Of a DNA stretch of 64,000 bases, positions 1-8,697 are shown one piece after another. Below the pieces are notes generated by a model that was not told the origin of the DNA, ran no database searches, and saw only the letters and a program-made list of their open reading frames with translations. The stretch covers positions 62,001 to 126,000 of the forward strand of contig NZ_BBJO01000025.1 of assembly GCF_000739575.1 (NCBI RefSeq). The letters are read 5' to 3'. Within the stretch, counting starts at the first letter, position 1, and each line of letters starts with the position of its first letter. The position numbers and the translations under genes are program-made. This DNA comes from Halobellus rufus (lineage in GTDB: Archaea; Halobacteriota; Halobacteria; Halobacteriales; Haloferacaceae).

Positions 1-2
1 CC

Positions 3-983
3 GAGGAGATGGGCTACACCGTCAACGTCGCCCCCGAACCGGAGTTCTTCCTCTTCGAGGAGGACGAGGAGGGCCGCGCGACGACGAAGACCAACGACGC
101 CGGGGGCTACTTCGACCTCGCGCCGAAGGACCTCGCCAGCGACGTCCGTCGCGACATCATCTACGGCCTCGAACAGATGGGCTTCGAGATCGAGGCCAGC
201 CACCACGAGGTCGCCGAGGGCCAACACGAGATCAACTTCGAGTACGACGACGCGCTCACCACCGCCGACAACGTCGGGACGTTCCGGACGGTCGTCCGCG
301 CCATCGCGGCCCAGCACGACCTGCACGCGACGTTCATGCCCAAGCCGATCCCGAAGATCAACGGCTCGGGGATGCACACCCACGTCTCGCTGTTCGACGA
401 GGACGGCAACAACGCCTTCCACGACGACGACGACGAGTTCAACCTCTCGGACACGGCGCACTCCTTCCTCGCGGGCGTCCTCGAACACGCTCCCGCGATC
501 ACGGCCGTCGCCAACCCGACGGTGAACTCCTACAAGCGCCTCGTCCCCGGCTACGAAGCGCCGGTGTACGTCGCGTGGTCCGACCGCAACCGCTCGGCGC
601 TCATCCGCAAGCCGGCCGCCCGCGTTCCGGCCGCCTCCCGCATCGAACTCCGTTCGCCCGACCCGGCGTGTAACCCTTACCTCGCCATCGCGGCGATCGT
701 TTCCGCCGGTCTCAACGGCATCGAGGAAGGCCTCGAAGCGCCCGAGCCCGTTCGAGAGAACATCTACGAGTTCGACGAGGAGAAGCGCGAGGAGTACGGC
801 ATCGACACGCTGCCGGCGAACCTCGGCGAGGCCGTCGCCGCCCTCGAAGAGGACGAGGCGATTCAGGACGCGCTCGGCGAGCACGTCTACGAGAAGTTCG
901 TCGAGGCGAAGACGCAGGAGTACGACGAGTTCCGCATCGACGTCTCCCAGTGGGAACTCGACCGCTACCTCGAAACGTACTGA
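3..983 (+). CDS. glnA: Glutamine synthetase type I, C-terminal part (cut by window edge)
   Basis: This is the C-terminal ~326 residues of type I glutamine synthetase, the cytosolic ATP-dependent enzyme that joins ammonia to glutamate. The frame is open to the left edge, so the true start lies outside the window. Visible family signatures are PEPEFFLF, the metal-site stretch around [21 protein letters not shown], the active-site segment [10 protein letters not shown] and the arginine-rich ATP/phosphate segment [10 protein letters not shown] see no adenylylation-type tyrosine loop. The corresponding stretch reads DTLPANL, so covalent control by adenylylation is unlikely. The protein ends normally (TGA) 45 bases before the converging phosphatase gene. 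Confidence 0.97.
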   Translation, partial: EEMGYTVNVAPEPEFFLFEEDEEGRATTKTNDAGGYFDLAPKDLASDVRRDIIYGLEQMGFEIEASHHEVAEGQHEINFEYDDALTTADNVGTFRTVVRAIAAQHDLHATFMPKPIPKINGSGMHTHVSLFDEDGNNAFHDDDDEFNLSDTAHSFLAGVLEHAPAITAVANPTVNSYKRLVPGYEAPVYVAWSDRNRSALIRKPAARVPAASRIELRSPDPACNPYLAIAAIVSAGLNGIEEGLEAPEPVRENIYEFDEEKREEYGIDTLPANLGEAVAALEEDEAIQDALGEHVYEKFVEAKTQEYDEFRIDVSQWELDRYLETY

Positions 984-1028
984 ACCGCGTCTCCCGCGTC
1001 CCGACCGTTCGCTTCACCGACCGTTCTC

Positions 1029-1943
1029 TTATTTCGTCGTCGCGTCAGGAGCCGCTACGACCGGCAGCGCGAGCAGACAGACCGCGCCGACAGCACCGAC
1101 GGCGACGATCAGCAGGCCGTTCTCGGCGAACTCCGCGACCCCGCTCATCGCCGCGAGCGCGACGAGCGTCCCTCCGCCGCCGACAGCGAGCGTGCGCCCC
1201 GAGAGTTCCAGCGAGACGGCCGTCACCCGTTCACCGAATCGCCGCCACGCGAGCACGCCGCCCACGGCGGTCCCGATGCCGAGGAACAGTTCGCTCTCCC
1301 CGGGCGCGACGAGGAGCGCCGCGACGCCGAGGGCGAGCGCGAGGCCGAAGAGCGCCGTGACGTGTCGCCCCGTCGGCGTCGCCAGCGCGCCCGTGCGGTC
1401 GTCGAGGTCGAATCCGGGGCCGAGCTCGAAGACCGCCGCGAGGAACGCGGTCCCGATCGCGACGCCGGCGACGACGTCCGCGAGGTAGTGAACGCCGATG
1501 AGGACCCGAGAGAGCGCGACCGTCGCGACGACGGCGGCCGCGACGGCGAGCCGTCGCCGCCACGCGCCCCGGTGGGCGAGTACGGCGACGCCGCCCCAGA
1601 ACGTCGTCGATCCGAGCGCGTGACCGCTGGGAAAGCCGAGCCCGTCGCGGTACGAGATCGGCGGCCGCGGGAGGCCGAAGAGGTGTTTCAGCCCGATCGT
1701 CAGACCGATCGCACACAGCCCGAGTCCGAGCGCGAACGCCGCGCTGCGTCGGGAGATCCCGACGCGATCGCCGAGGAGGTACGCGAGCGCGACGCAGGCC
1801 AAGAGCAGGTACGGGTTCCCGAGGTGGGTGAGCGCCCAGAAGACGGCCGTGACCGCCTCCGGGAGGGAGTCGGCGAAGGCGACCTCGCCGATCCCGCGAG
1901 TCGCCAGCGGCGTGACTGGTGCGGTCATCGCTCGTTCGGTCAC
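1029..1943 (-). CDS. PAP2-superfamily membrane phosphatase
   Basis: 304-residue integral membrane protein of the PAP2 (type 2 phosphatidic acid phosphatase) superfamily, which hydrolyses lipid phosphates or pyrophosphates at the membrane. The three-part active site is complete: K86-x6-R93-P94, then P105-S-G-H108, then S145-R-x5-H152-x3-D156. About eight hydrophobic segments surround it, and the C-terminal third is purely hydrophobic without further motifs. The start at 1943 gives MTERAMTAP; the Met at 1928 is an alternative. The gene stands alone and converges on glnA. The substrate cannot be read from sequence; polyprenyl or archaeal lipid phosphates are the natural candidates. Confidence 0.9.
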   Translation of the reverse strand: MTERAMTAPVTPLATRGIGEVAFADSLPEAVTAVFWALTHLGNPYLLLACVALAYLLGDRVGISRRSAAFALGLGLCAIGLTIGLKHLFGLPRPPISYRDGLGFPSGHALGSTTFWGGVAVLAHRGAWRRRLAVAAAVVATVALSRVLIGVHYLADVVAGVAIGTAFLAAVFELGPGFDLDDRTGALATPTGRHVTALFGLALALGVAALLVAPGESELFLGIGTAVGGVLAWRRFGERVTAVSLELSGRTLAVGGGGTLVALAAMSGVAEFAENGLLIVAVGAVGAVCLLALPVVAAPDATTK

Positions 1944-1995
1944 CGGTCCAGCGTCAAATAGCTGCGGGAAAGCGGATCCGACCGGAGAACCGCGG

Positions 1996-2163
1996 TCACG
2001 ACCGCGACCGGTACTGGTTGACGAGCGTCGGCACGACGACGCCGACGCCGATGAGAACCGCCAAGCGGACGGCCGAACTGTCGGTGACCGACCGCGACGC
2101 GTACCAGAGCCCGACCCCGAGGACGGCGAAGGCGGTCACGATCTGCCTGTCTGTGAGAGCCAT
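1996..2163 (-). CDS. Small membrane protein, 55 residues, unknown function
   Basis: A 55-residue ORF from ATG at 2163 (MALTDRQIVTAFAVLG). It has two hydrophobic segments, about residues 7-22 and 31-48, separated by a short polar turn and ending in a basic tail (NQYRSRS). This fits a two-helix hairpin membrane protein. It lies between the PAP2 gene and the YihY-type gene, both on the same strand. I do not recognise a family. The hydrophobic pattern and the clean ATG start argue for a real gene, but its small size keeps confidence moderate. Confidence 0.6.
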   Translation of the reverse strand: MALTDRQIVTAFAVLGVGLWYASRSVTDSSAVRLAVLIGVGVVVPTLVNQYRSRS

Positions 2164-2246
2164 ACGGTCGAGAACGAAACACGGCGGTAACAGCGTTACG
2201 CCACAGCGAGCCGGGATCGGGGTGTCCCAGGTCGGTCGCCGCCGCT

Positions 2247-3593
2247 TCAGGACCGCCGGTCCCGGATCCAGTCGACGAGCCGACCCGGAACGCCGAGGGC
2301 GTTCAGGCCGACGCCGAAGACCACGAACAGGGCGTAGAGCCCGAGCGTCGAGAGGTAGATGACGACCATCGCCGCGACGGCGAGGAGGTCGTCGTCGAGC
2401 AGATAAAAGGCCGCGATGGTCGCGGCCGTCCCGTAGAGCAGCACGAGGTACGGTCCCCAGCCGCGGGCTTTGCCGCGTCGGAGTCGCCCGCGGACGTAGC
2501 GTCGCATCTCCGATTCGACGTCCGGGCGCTCGACCGTCCGGGACTGCACGTCGGACTCGAAGGCGTCGAGGTCCGCGCGCAGCTCCTCGATCCGGCGGTC
2601 GAGCTGTTCGATGTCGGGCGCGCCGCGGGGTTCTACGTCGGTTTCGGAGGGGCTGGAGTCGCCCTCGTCGGCCGTCCGGTCCCCGGGGGCGGACTCGTCG
2701 GCGGCGTCGTCGGTCGTCGCGTCGTCCGCGCTCATCGTCTGCTCGGCACGTCGCCCCGGCGGGTGTTGTAGCTGCCGGTCTACGTCGCCGACCTGCCCGG
2801 CGAGGACCGCGTTGACGGCGGCTCCGGTGAGCACGAGGATCCCCGAGAGGTAGAACCACGTGACGAGCAGCAACACCGCGCCGAGCGCGCCGGCGACGCC
2901 GCTCGACACCCGCGCGTAGATGCCGAACCCGGTGCTCAGGACGGTCCACCCGACGGCGGCGAACACCGCTCCGGGGAGCGCGCGCCGGAGTCCGACCTCG
3001 ACGTCCGGGATGACGGTGTAGAGCGGGAGGAACGAGGCGACGAGGAATCCCAAGAGGACGAGCGCGCTGAGGACCTCGACGAAGGGGACGTCGGCGATGG
3101 CCATCACTGTGGTCGTCACGATGACGCCGAGCGTCGCCGCGCCGAGCGACGCGAGCGTGACGAGCCCGTCGGTGAGCTGTTCGAGGATCGGACTGGTCGG
3201 GTAGCCGTACACCTTCGCGAACGCGACGTCGACGCCGCGGAACAGTTTCAGCGTCCCCCACACCGTCAGGAGGAGGCTGAAGATCGAGATCGTCCCGCGG
3301 CCGGTCGGGTCCGCGAGCGCGCTCGAAACGAGATCGGAGCCGGTCGGAAGGAGGTACTCCGCGGCGACCGACTGGACCGCCGCGGCGAGATCGGACCCGC
3401 CGACGACCGTCGCGACGACGACGGCCAGCGTGAGAAGCGGGATCAGCGAGACGAGGATGTAGTAGGAGATGCCCGCCGCGAGGAACGTCACCTCACGCTC
3501 GCGGACGGTCGCGACGATGAGCGCGGTACGGCGAGTCGGTCGGGTGTCGAGGCGCTCACGGTGTACGGTTCGGCGGATCGACACAAGAATCAC
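2247..3593 (-). CDS. YihY/BrkB-family membrane protein with C-terminal extension
   Basis: 448-residue membrane protein of the YihY/virulence factor BrkB family (formerly mislabelled ribonuclease BN). The first ~280 residues hold about six hydrophobic segments, starting with the family-like REREVTFLAAGISYYILVSL stretch. Then come an acidic Ser/Thr/Asp-rich linker, a short coiled-coil-like region (IEQLDRRIEELRADLDAFES) and two further membrane helices near the C-terminus that the bare family does not need. The gene starts with GTG at 3593; a second in-frame GTG at 3584 is equally possible. The family's molecular role is unsettled (a transporter or envelope role has been proposed). Confidence 0.85.
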   Translation of the reverse strand: MILVSIRRTVHRERLDTRPTRRTALIVATVREREVTFLAAGISYYILVSLIPLLTLAVVVATVVGGSDLAAAVQSVAAEYLLPTGSDLVSSALADPTGRGTISIFSLLLTVWGTLKLFRGVDVAFAKVYGYPTSPILEQLTDGLVTLASLGAATLGVIVTTTVMAIADVPFVEVLSALVLLGFLVASFLPLYTVIPDVEVGLRRALPGAVFAAVGWTVLSTGFGIYARVSSGVAGALGAVLLLVTWFYLSGILVLTGAAVNAVLAGQVGDVDRQLQHPPGRRAEQTMSADDATTDDAADESAPGDRTADEGDSSPSETDVEPRGAPDIEQLDRRIEELRADLDAFESDVQSRTVERPDVESEMRRYVRGRLRRGKARGWGPYLVLLYGTAATIAAFYLLDDDLLAVAAMVVIYLSTLGLYALFVVFGVGLNALGVPGRLVDWIRDRRS

Positions 3594-3669
3594 CCGGCGC
3601 GTCGGGGGTCCGGGGCCGGTGGTCCGCGCCCTGACGGTCCGGGTCCGGACCCGAGCCCGAGTCAGACGC

Positions 3670-4707
3670 TCACTCGGCGGTCGCGTCGCGGATCTCCGGA
3701 ACGGTGGCGTCGGTCTTGAACGCCGTCCCCGAGTAGTGCGCCCGCGTCGCCTCGAACCCGGCGTCCCGGAGGTCCTCGAGGAAGTCGTCCATCGCGGGCG
3801 CGGAGCGCGTCCACTGCTTGCACAGCCGGTGTTGGTCGTAGTGCGTCGGGCGGTCCAGTTCCCCTTCGAGGGTGTCGAGCATCCGCCGCGCGCGGGCCGC
3901 CTCGCCCATCTCGTCGGTGACGTGCTCGCGGACGGAGCGGACGAAGTCGGCGTCGCGGATCGGGCCGAGGTACAGCGGCCCGGCCGAGAGCAGGCGGTCG
4001 CTCCCGCAGGCGTCGCAGTCGTCCGGCGGGTGCGCGACGAGCCCGAACTCGTGTGTGCGGTGGAGGCAGTCCTCGCAGTGGTGGACGTAGCCCAGCCGAT
4101 CGATCAGTTCGTCCGCCTGCGTGGCCCGGGCGTCGAGTTCGAGGTACGTTCGCGCGTAGTGACGCGTGACGTGCGAGAGGATGGGCACCGCGGCCTTGTC
4201 GTAGCGCGCCGCCGTCCGGACGAGCGCCGAGAGCAGGACGCGAAGGCCCATCTCGGGGTGGTAGTCGGTGTTCTGCGGGAGCGCCGAGTACTTCCGGATG
4301 CCCGAGCGCTGGTGGGCCCCGCACAGCGGCGCGGTGTCGGTGGCGGTGACGCAGACGATGTTCCGAGTGTTCGCGACCGCGCTGTCGACGAACGGGATCG
4401 GCGTGCCGAAGGGATCGAGGTCGACGACGTCGAAGACGGACTCGTGCAGCAGGGCGTTGACGTCGCGCTCGACGGCCTCGCCCGGGAGGTCGTTGCGCGC
4501 GAGATTCTCGCGGGCCAGTTCGACCGCGTCGCCGTCGACGTCGACGCAGGTGACGTCGAAGCCCTCGACGGCGGCGCGGACCCCGCGGATGCCGCTGGCG
4601 GCCATCGCGTCGAGATACGAACTGGCGCGCGGCTCGCGCTCGCGGTACGCGCGCAGCGTCGCCACCGTCACGTCCCGGTTGAGCTCCTGGGTCGGGTTGT
4701 AGAACAC
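3670..4707 (-). CDS. trm1: tRNA (guanine26-N2)-dimethyltransferase Trm1; N-terminus appears frameshifted
   Basis: Class I SAM-dependent methyltransferase that makes m2,2G26 in tRNA. The protein as readable starts at GTG 4707 (345 residues, beginning [11 protein letters not shown]). It includes the Trm1 motif [11 protein letters not shown], the SAM acidic loop VTCVDVD, the catalytic DPFGTP and a C-terminal zinc-ribbon-like pair (C-x2-C twice, around CEDCLH and CDACGSD). Family members normally start ~25-30 residues earlier. Upstream, an ATG at 4784 opens a convincing N-terminus ([14 protein letters not shown]) in a different frame. One base missing from the C-run at 4731-4734 would join the two. 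I therefore read the gene as 3670-4784 with a one-base deletion. A true GTG start at 4707 is less likely. Confidence 0.9.
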   Translation of the reverse strand: MFYNPTQELNRDVTVATLRAYREREPRASSYLDAMAASGIRGVRAAVEGFDVTCVDVDGDAVELARENLARNDLPGEAVERDVNALLHESVFDVVDLDPFGTPIPFVDSAVANTRNIVCVTATDTAPLCGAHQRSGIRKYSALPQNTDYHPEMGLRVLLSALVRTAARYDKAAVPILSHVTRHYARTYLELDARATQADELIDRLGYVHHCEDCLHRTHEFGLVAHPPDDCDACGSDRLLSAGPLYLGPIRDADFVRSVREHVTDEMGEAARARRMLDTLEGELDRPTHYDQHRLCKQWTRSAPAMDDFLEDLRDAGFEATRAHYSGTAFKTDATVPEIRDATAE

Positions 4708-4903
4708 GCCGTCGCCCGCGCCCTCGGAGGCCCCGTCGCGGCGTCCGGCACCGAAACCTCGACGTCGCCCTCACGAACGTCCATAGGGTGAATCGGACGG
4801 CCCGGCGCGAAAAGGGATGCGATGCGTCGCGGCCGCACCGCGGGGCTGAACCGCCGCCACGGTGACCGGTGGCGTTTTGTCGGGGCCGGGGGAAGACTCG
4901 GGC

Positions 4904-5338
4904 GTGAGTGACGGCGACGACGCCGGAGGTCGGGGCGAACGCTCGGACGCCGAGCCGAGCGACGCCTACGTCGTCCCCACCGAGACCGACGACGAGAGCG
5001 AGACAGCCTGGCGGCGGGCGCTGGCCGAGGACGGCGAGTTGACCCCCGAGGCGGTCGACACGCTGATCTCGCGGCACGACGGCCGCGGGGCGCGCGCCAT
5101 CGAGGCGGTTTCGGAGGGGCGGGTGAAGCAGTACCGCGATTTCACCGTCGTCGTCGGCCACGCCGACGAGTACGTCGTCGAGAACGGCGGCTGCACCTGC
5201 AAGGACAGCGAGTACAACCTCGATCCCGACGACCCCACGGAGCGCTGCTGGCACGTCCTCGCGGTCGCCGTCGCCGAGCGGATCGGCGAGGTCGACCACC
5301 ACGAGATGTGGTACTCGGAAGTGCGCGACTTCCTGTAG
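4904..5338 (+). CDS. SWIM zinc-finger protein, 144 residues
   Basis: Small acidic protein with a SWIM-type zinc finger, C97-x-C99 followed by C115-x-H117 (CTCKDSEY... CWH). In other proteins this fold binds zinc and mediates DNA or protein contacts. The N-terminal ~35 residues are a disordered acidic tail; residues 38-80 are helical. I chose the GTG at 4904 (VSDGDD) over the GTG at 4862 because a TATA-like GTTTTG lies about 27 bases before it, the usual leaderless spacing. The gene is divergent from trm1. No enzymatic domain accompanies the finger, so it may act as an adaptor. The function is unknown. Confidence 0.75.
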   Translation: MSDGDDAGGRGERSDAEPSDAYVVPTETDDESETAWRRALAEDGELTPEAVDTLISRHDGRGARAIEAVSEGRVKQYRDFTVVVGHADEYVVENGGCTCKDSEYNLDPDDPTERCWHVLAVAVAERIGEVDHHEMWYSEVRDFL

Positions 5339-5407
5339 CGCTCGGCCGCCCGCCACGCAGGACTCCCGTCCGCACCGTTTTTACCGCGGCTCGTCGAACC
5401 CACGACA

Positions 5408-6286
5408 ATGCCCACGATCGACGAAAAGCGGGTGTACACCGACAACTCGGGGGTCGAAACGGTCTTTCTCGCGACGGAGTTGGGCGTCGTCGCCGTCTCC
5501 GTCTCCGACGACCTGATCGGCGAGTTCGGCGTCGTCCACCGGTGCCGCGCGCGGGACGTCGCGACCGCCGGGGCGCTCGTGGCGGTCGCGACCGACGAGG
5601 ACGTGTTGCTCGCGGATCGAAGCGCGACGGGCGCTGCCGAGGGCGGTGCGGACGGGACCGATCGCGACCTCGACTTCGCGGCGACCGGGTTCGGACCGGC
5701 GACGGCCGTCGGGTTCGACGGGGACGCGCTGCTCGCGGGCGACGACGAGGGGCGAGTCGGCCGCATCGACGCCGACAGCGACGAACCGACCTGGGAAGCG
5801 GTCGGAACCGCAGCGCCGGTCCGCGGGATCGACGGACGGCTCGTCGCGGCCGCCGACGGCGTCTACCGGGTCGGAGACGCGGAGCTCGCGCACGCCGGCC
5901 TCGACGACGCGCGCGACGTCGACGCCGAACCCCTCGTCGCGACCGGTTCCGGCCTCTACAAGCTCGGAAACGGCTGGATGGACGTCATCGACGGGCCGGT
6001 CGACGCCGTCGATGCCGCCGGGGAACGCGGGCTCGCAGTTCGTAACGGGGTACTCTACAGCCGTGCCGAGACTGGCGGCGGCGAAAGCGGAAGTAACGAA
6101 GTCGGCGACGCCGATGCCTGGATCGAATCGCCGCTCCCGATCGAGGGCGACGTCGTCGCCGTGACACACGGCGTCGACGCGTCGTACGCGGTCACCGCCG
6201 AGGGAACGCTGGCGGTCCGGCTCCCCGGCGAGGACTGGCGACACCGCGAACTGGGCCTCAGAGACGTGGCCGCCGCGGCGGTCTGA
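5408..6286 (+). CDS. HVO_0234-type beta-propeller protein
   Basis: 292-residue protein made of short repeated beta-strand blades (patterns such as FGPATAVGFDGDALLAG and LVAAADGVYRVGD), predicted to form a beta-propeller. It matches my recollection of the haloarchaeal family named after HVO_0234. It has no signal peptide or membrane helix, so it should be cytosolic. It precedes the PRPP synthetase gene on the same strand with a ~90-base gap that holds a TATA-like element, so co-transcription is not certain. No catalytic residues are recognisable; a scaffold or binding role is a guess. Confidence 0.75.
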   Translation: MPTIDEKRVYTDNSGVETVFLATELGVVAVSVSDDLIGEFGVVHRCRARDVATAGALVAVATDEDVLLADRSATGAAEGGADGTDRDLDFAATGFGPATAVGFDGDALLAGDDEGRVGRIDADSDEPTWEAVGTAAPVRGIDGRLVAAADGVYRVGDAELAHAGLDDARDVDAEPLVATGSGLYKLGNGWMDVIDGPVDAVDAAGERGLAVRNGVLYSRAETGGGESGSNEVGDADAWIESPLPIEGDVVAVTHGVDASYAVTAEGTLAVRLPGEDWRHRELGLRDVAAAAV

Positions 6287-6376
6287 GTGGAACGGCGTGC
6301 GGCGTGGACTGCACGCGTGCCGCGGACCGGCGACCAGACGGAAAGGGGTTTTAGCGCGCGTCGAGACGGTTCGGAT

Positions 6377-7243
6377 ATGATCGTACCCGGCGCATCCTCG
6401 CAGGCTCTGGCGGCCGCGCTCGCGGACGAACTGGATGAACCGCTGGCGGCCGTCGAGTACGACCGCTTCCCCGACGGCGAGACGCTCGCGGCCGTCCCGG
6501 AGTTCGACGCCGACCGCGCGGTCGTCGTCGCGACGACCGACTCGAACGACGCGTGGGTCGAACTGCTCCAGTTGCAGGACGCCGTCCGCGAGGCCGGGGC
6601 CGCGGAGGTCGTCACCGTCATCCCGTATATGGGCTACGCGCGGCAGGACCGAGCGTTCGAGCCGGGGCATCCCGTCTCCGCGCGTGCGATGGCGCGAGCC
6701 GCCTCCACCGGGGCCGACCGCGTCGTGCTCGTGAACCCCCACGAGGAGGCCATCGCCGACTTCTTCGACGCCCACGTCACCGTCTGCGACGCCGCGGGCG
6801 TCCTCGCCGACCCGCTCCCGGCGGACCTCGTCGACCCGCTCTTTCTCTCGCCGGACTCGGGTGCGGTCGAACTCGCGGAGGCGACCAGAGACGCCTACGG
6901 GACCGGCGAGACCGACTACTTCGAGAAGGTTCGGCACTCCGGGACCGACGTGGAGATCACCCCGAGCGACGCCGAACCCGAGGGACGCGACGTCGTCATC
7001 GTCGACGACATCGTCGCGACCGGGTCGACGATGAGCGAGGCCGTGTCCCACCTCGACGCCGGCGGAGCCGCCCGGGTGTTCGCGACGTGCGTCCACCCGC
7101 TGCTCGCGCGAAACGCCCGGACGAAGCTCGAACGGGCCGGTATCGAGCAGATCGTCGGCACCGACACCATCGAGCGCGACGTCAGCGCCGTCTCGGTCGC
7201 GCCGATCGTCGCGGCCGCCGTCGACGCGGTGGAGTCGGTGTAA
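6377..7243 (+). CDS. prs: Ribose-phosphate diphosphokinase (PRPP synthetase)
   Basis: 288-residue cytosolic enzyme that transfers pyrophosphate from ATP to ribose 5-phosphate, giving PRPP for nucleotide, His and Trp synthesis. Diagnostic features are the N-terminal GASSQALAAALA, FPDGET (31-36), the ATP/flexible-loop segment PYMGYARQDR (83-92), NPHEEAI, and the PRPP-binding loop VVIVDDIVATGSTM (206-219). The start is set at ATG 6377 because family members begin just before GASS and a TTTTAG box lies ~25 bases upstream. The in-frame extension to 6287 is basic and unlike the family. The ribose 5-phosphate isomerase gene elsewhere in this window (39.1-39.8 kb) supplies its substrate. Confidence 0.96.
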   Translation: MIVPGASSQALAAALADELDEPLAAVEYDRFPDGETLAAVPEFDADRAVVVATTDSNDAWVELLQLQDAVREAGAAEVVTVIPYMGYARQDRAFEPGHPVSARAMARAASTGADRVVLVNPHEEAIADFFDAHVTVCDAAGVLADPLPADLVDPLFLSPDSGAVELAEATRDAYGTGETDYFEKVRHSGTDVEITPSDAEPEGRDVVIVDDIVATGSTMSEAVSHLDAGGAARVFATCVHPLLARNARTKLERAGIEQIVGTDTIERDVSAVSVAPIVAAAVDAVESV

Positions 7244-7258
7244 CAGCGGCGAAAGACG

Positions 7259-7897
7259 ATGGACGGCCCGAGATACCCCGACGAACGGCACGTTCTCGAA
7301 GCCGACTGTGCGCGCTGTCCCGCGCTCGTCGACTGCCGAACGGAGATCTCGTGGGGGACCGGCGACCTCGATTCCGACGTGATGGTCGTCGGCGAAGCGC
7401 CCGGGGCCGGGAACCCCGACGCCGAGACGTGGCGCGGCGGCAACTGGACGGGCAAAGCGTACACCGCCCGGCACTCGGGGCGTCGCGTCCGGCGGCTCCT
7501 CGCCGAGATCGAACGGCCAGACGCCTACGTCACGAACGCGGTGAAGTGCTTCCCCTGCGACGGCGAGGGGTCGAACCGCGAACCCACCGAGACGGAGCGC
7601 GCGAACTGCCGGAGCCACCTCCAGACTGAGATCGAGTCCGTCGAGCCGGCGGTTATCGTCGCGACCGGCAAGCACGCCACGACGACGATACTCGCCATCG
7701 AGAACCGGGAAATCGACGGGTTCGTCGACCGGATTCTGGATCCGATCGAACTCGCCGAACTCGAGACGACGCTGCTTCCGATCCTCCACCCCTCGTATCA
7801 AGACATCTGGCGCGCGCGATTGGGCTACAGCGCCGAGGAGTACCGGACCGCCGTTCACGACGCGATCGAAACGGCGCTCGACGACGGTTCGGCCTGA
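7259..7897 (+). CDS. Uracil-DNA glycosylase family 4/5-like protein
   Basis: 212-residue uracil-DNA glycosylase-superfamily protein, probably a base-excision repair enzyme removing uracil from DNA. Motif 1 is GEAPGAGNPD (45-54) and motif 3 is LPILHPSY (173-180). Cysteines at 17, 20, 97 or 100, and 117 are spaced much like the [4Fe-4S] ligands of family 4 enzymes. The sequence after motif 1 (WRGGNWTGKAYTARHSG) differs from the usual PF-x-G-x-x-G segment, so this is a divergent member. It starts only 15 bases after prs and is likely co-transcribed. The exact subfamily is uncertain. Confidence 0.85.
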   Translation: MDGPRYPDERHVLEADCARCPALVDCRTEISWGTGDLDSDVMVVGEAPGAGNPDAETWRGGNWTGKAYTARHSGRRVRRLLAEIERPDAYVTNAVKCFPCDGEGSNREPTETERANCRSHLQTEIESVEPAVIVATGKHATTTILAIENREIDGFVDRILDPIELAELETTLLPILHPSYQDIWRARLGYSAEEYRTAVHDAIETALDDGSA

Positions 7898-8166
7898 CAT
7901 CGAGACCGAAAAGCGGAATCCGCCACGCGATGGCGGAACGAGACTCCACAGGGCGGGAATGGAAGGGGCCGCGCGCTCGGCGACGGCGGCTGACGCAAGC
8001 ACCGCAGGAGCGAGCGAAGCGAGCGACGAGGAGCACAGCGAAGCCCCCGAGTCGAGCGCGCGGGGGCTTCCGAGGTGTTCACTGCGGGCTCGCGTGATCA
8101 TCACCTCACCGAAGAAAACGCGTATCGACCCGAACCTACTTCGGCGATCCGCCCGACACGTCGCGT
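7898..8166. other. Intergenic region with short GAGCGAAGCGAGC-type repeats
   Basis: 269 bases without a convincing gene. Near 8010-8030 it holds overlapping imperfect palindromes of the form gagcgagcgaagcgagcg, a simple motif common between haloarchaeal genes. A strong hairpin follows (separate entry). No ORF here has haloarchaeal codon or amino-acid bias. Confidence 0.6.
8040..8070 (+). terminator. Strong hairpin between UDG and HIT genes
   Basis: A perfect 9-bp inverted repeat: GAAGCCCCC at 8040-8048 pairs with GGGGGCTTC at 8062-8070 across a 13-base loop. It lies 143 bases after the UDG stop and 97 bases before the HIT start. No T-tract follows directly, so it may be an RNA-stability or insulating hairpin and not a classical terminator. 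Confidence 0.5.
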
Positions 8167-8592
8167 ATGAGCGAGCCGACCATCTTCGAGCAGATCGTCG
8201 CCGGCGACATCCCGGCGCGGATCGTCCACGAGACCGACACCGTCGCGGCGTTCCTCGACGCGAACCCGCTGGCGGCCGGGCACACCCTCGTCGTTCCCAA
8301 GGAGCCCTACGAGCGCCTCGACGAGATGCCCGCCGACGTCGCCGCCGACGTCTGGGCGGCCGTCCAGGAACTGACGCCGAAGATCGAGGCCGCCGTCGAC
8401 GCCGACGCGACGACGATCGGCGTGAACAACGGCGAAGCGGCCGGGCAGGAAGTCCCCCACGTGCACGTGCACATCGTTCCGCGGTTCGAGGGCGACGGCG
8501 GCGGCCCGATCCACGCGGTCGCCGGTCAGCGACCGTCGCTGTCGGAGGACGAACTCGACGACATCGCCGCCGCGATCGGATCGAGCGAGTGA
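8167..8592 (+). CDS. HIT-family nucleotide hydrolase
   Basis: 141-residue histidine-triad protein of the Hint/HIT branch, cytosolic nucleoside phosphoramidate or dinucleotide hydrolases. The triad H98-V-H100-V-H102 is intact (PHVHVHIVPRF), and the N-terminal strand TIFEQIVAGDIPARIV and the LAAGHTLVVPK segment are typical. Length is normal for the family. It stands as a single gene after a hairpin-containing gap. The physiological substrate is not known from sequence. Confidence 0.95.
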   Translation: MSEPTIFEQIVAGDIPARIVHETDTVAAFLDANPLAAGHTLVVPKEPYERLDEMPADVAADVWAAVQELTPKIEAAVDADATTIGVNNGEAAGQEVPHVHVHIVPRFEGDGGGPIHAVAGQRPSLSEDELDDIAAAIGSSE

Positions 8593-8666
8593 GTCGGGAG
8601 CGAACGAGCGAACGGCCCGCGAGCGGCCGACTCTTCGGTACTGGGAAGCGCGCCACCGATCGGACG

Positions 8667-8674
8667 GTTTAAAT
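8667..8674 (+). promoter_or_regulatory. TATA box of the ParA-like gene
   Basis: GTTTAAAT lies 24-31 bases before the ATG at 8698, the spacing of a leaderless haloarchaeal promoter. It supports the chosen start. Confidence 0.6.
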
Positions 8675-8697
8675 CCGAGTACGCGGCCAACTGGGGT

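Noticed and set aside
3469-4791. 440-residue plus-strand ORF antisense to trm1 and the YihY-type gene
   Set aside because: Opposite two recognised genes; composition typical of a shadow frame.
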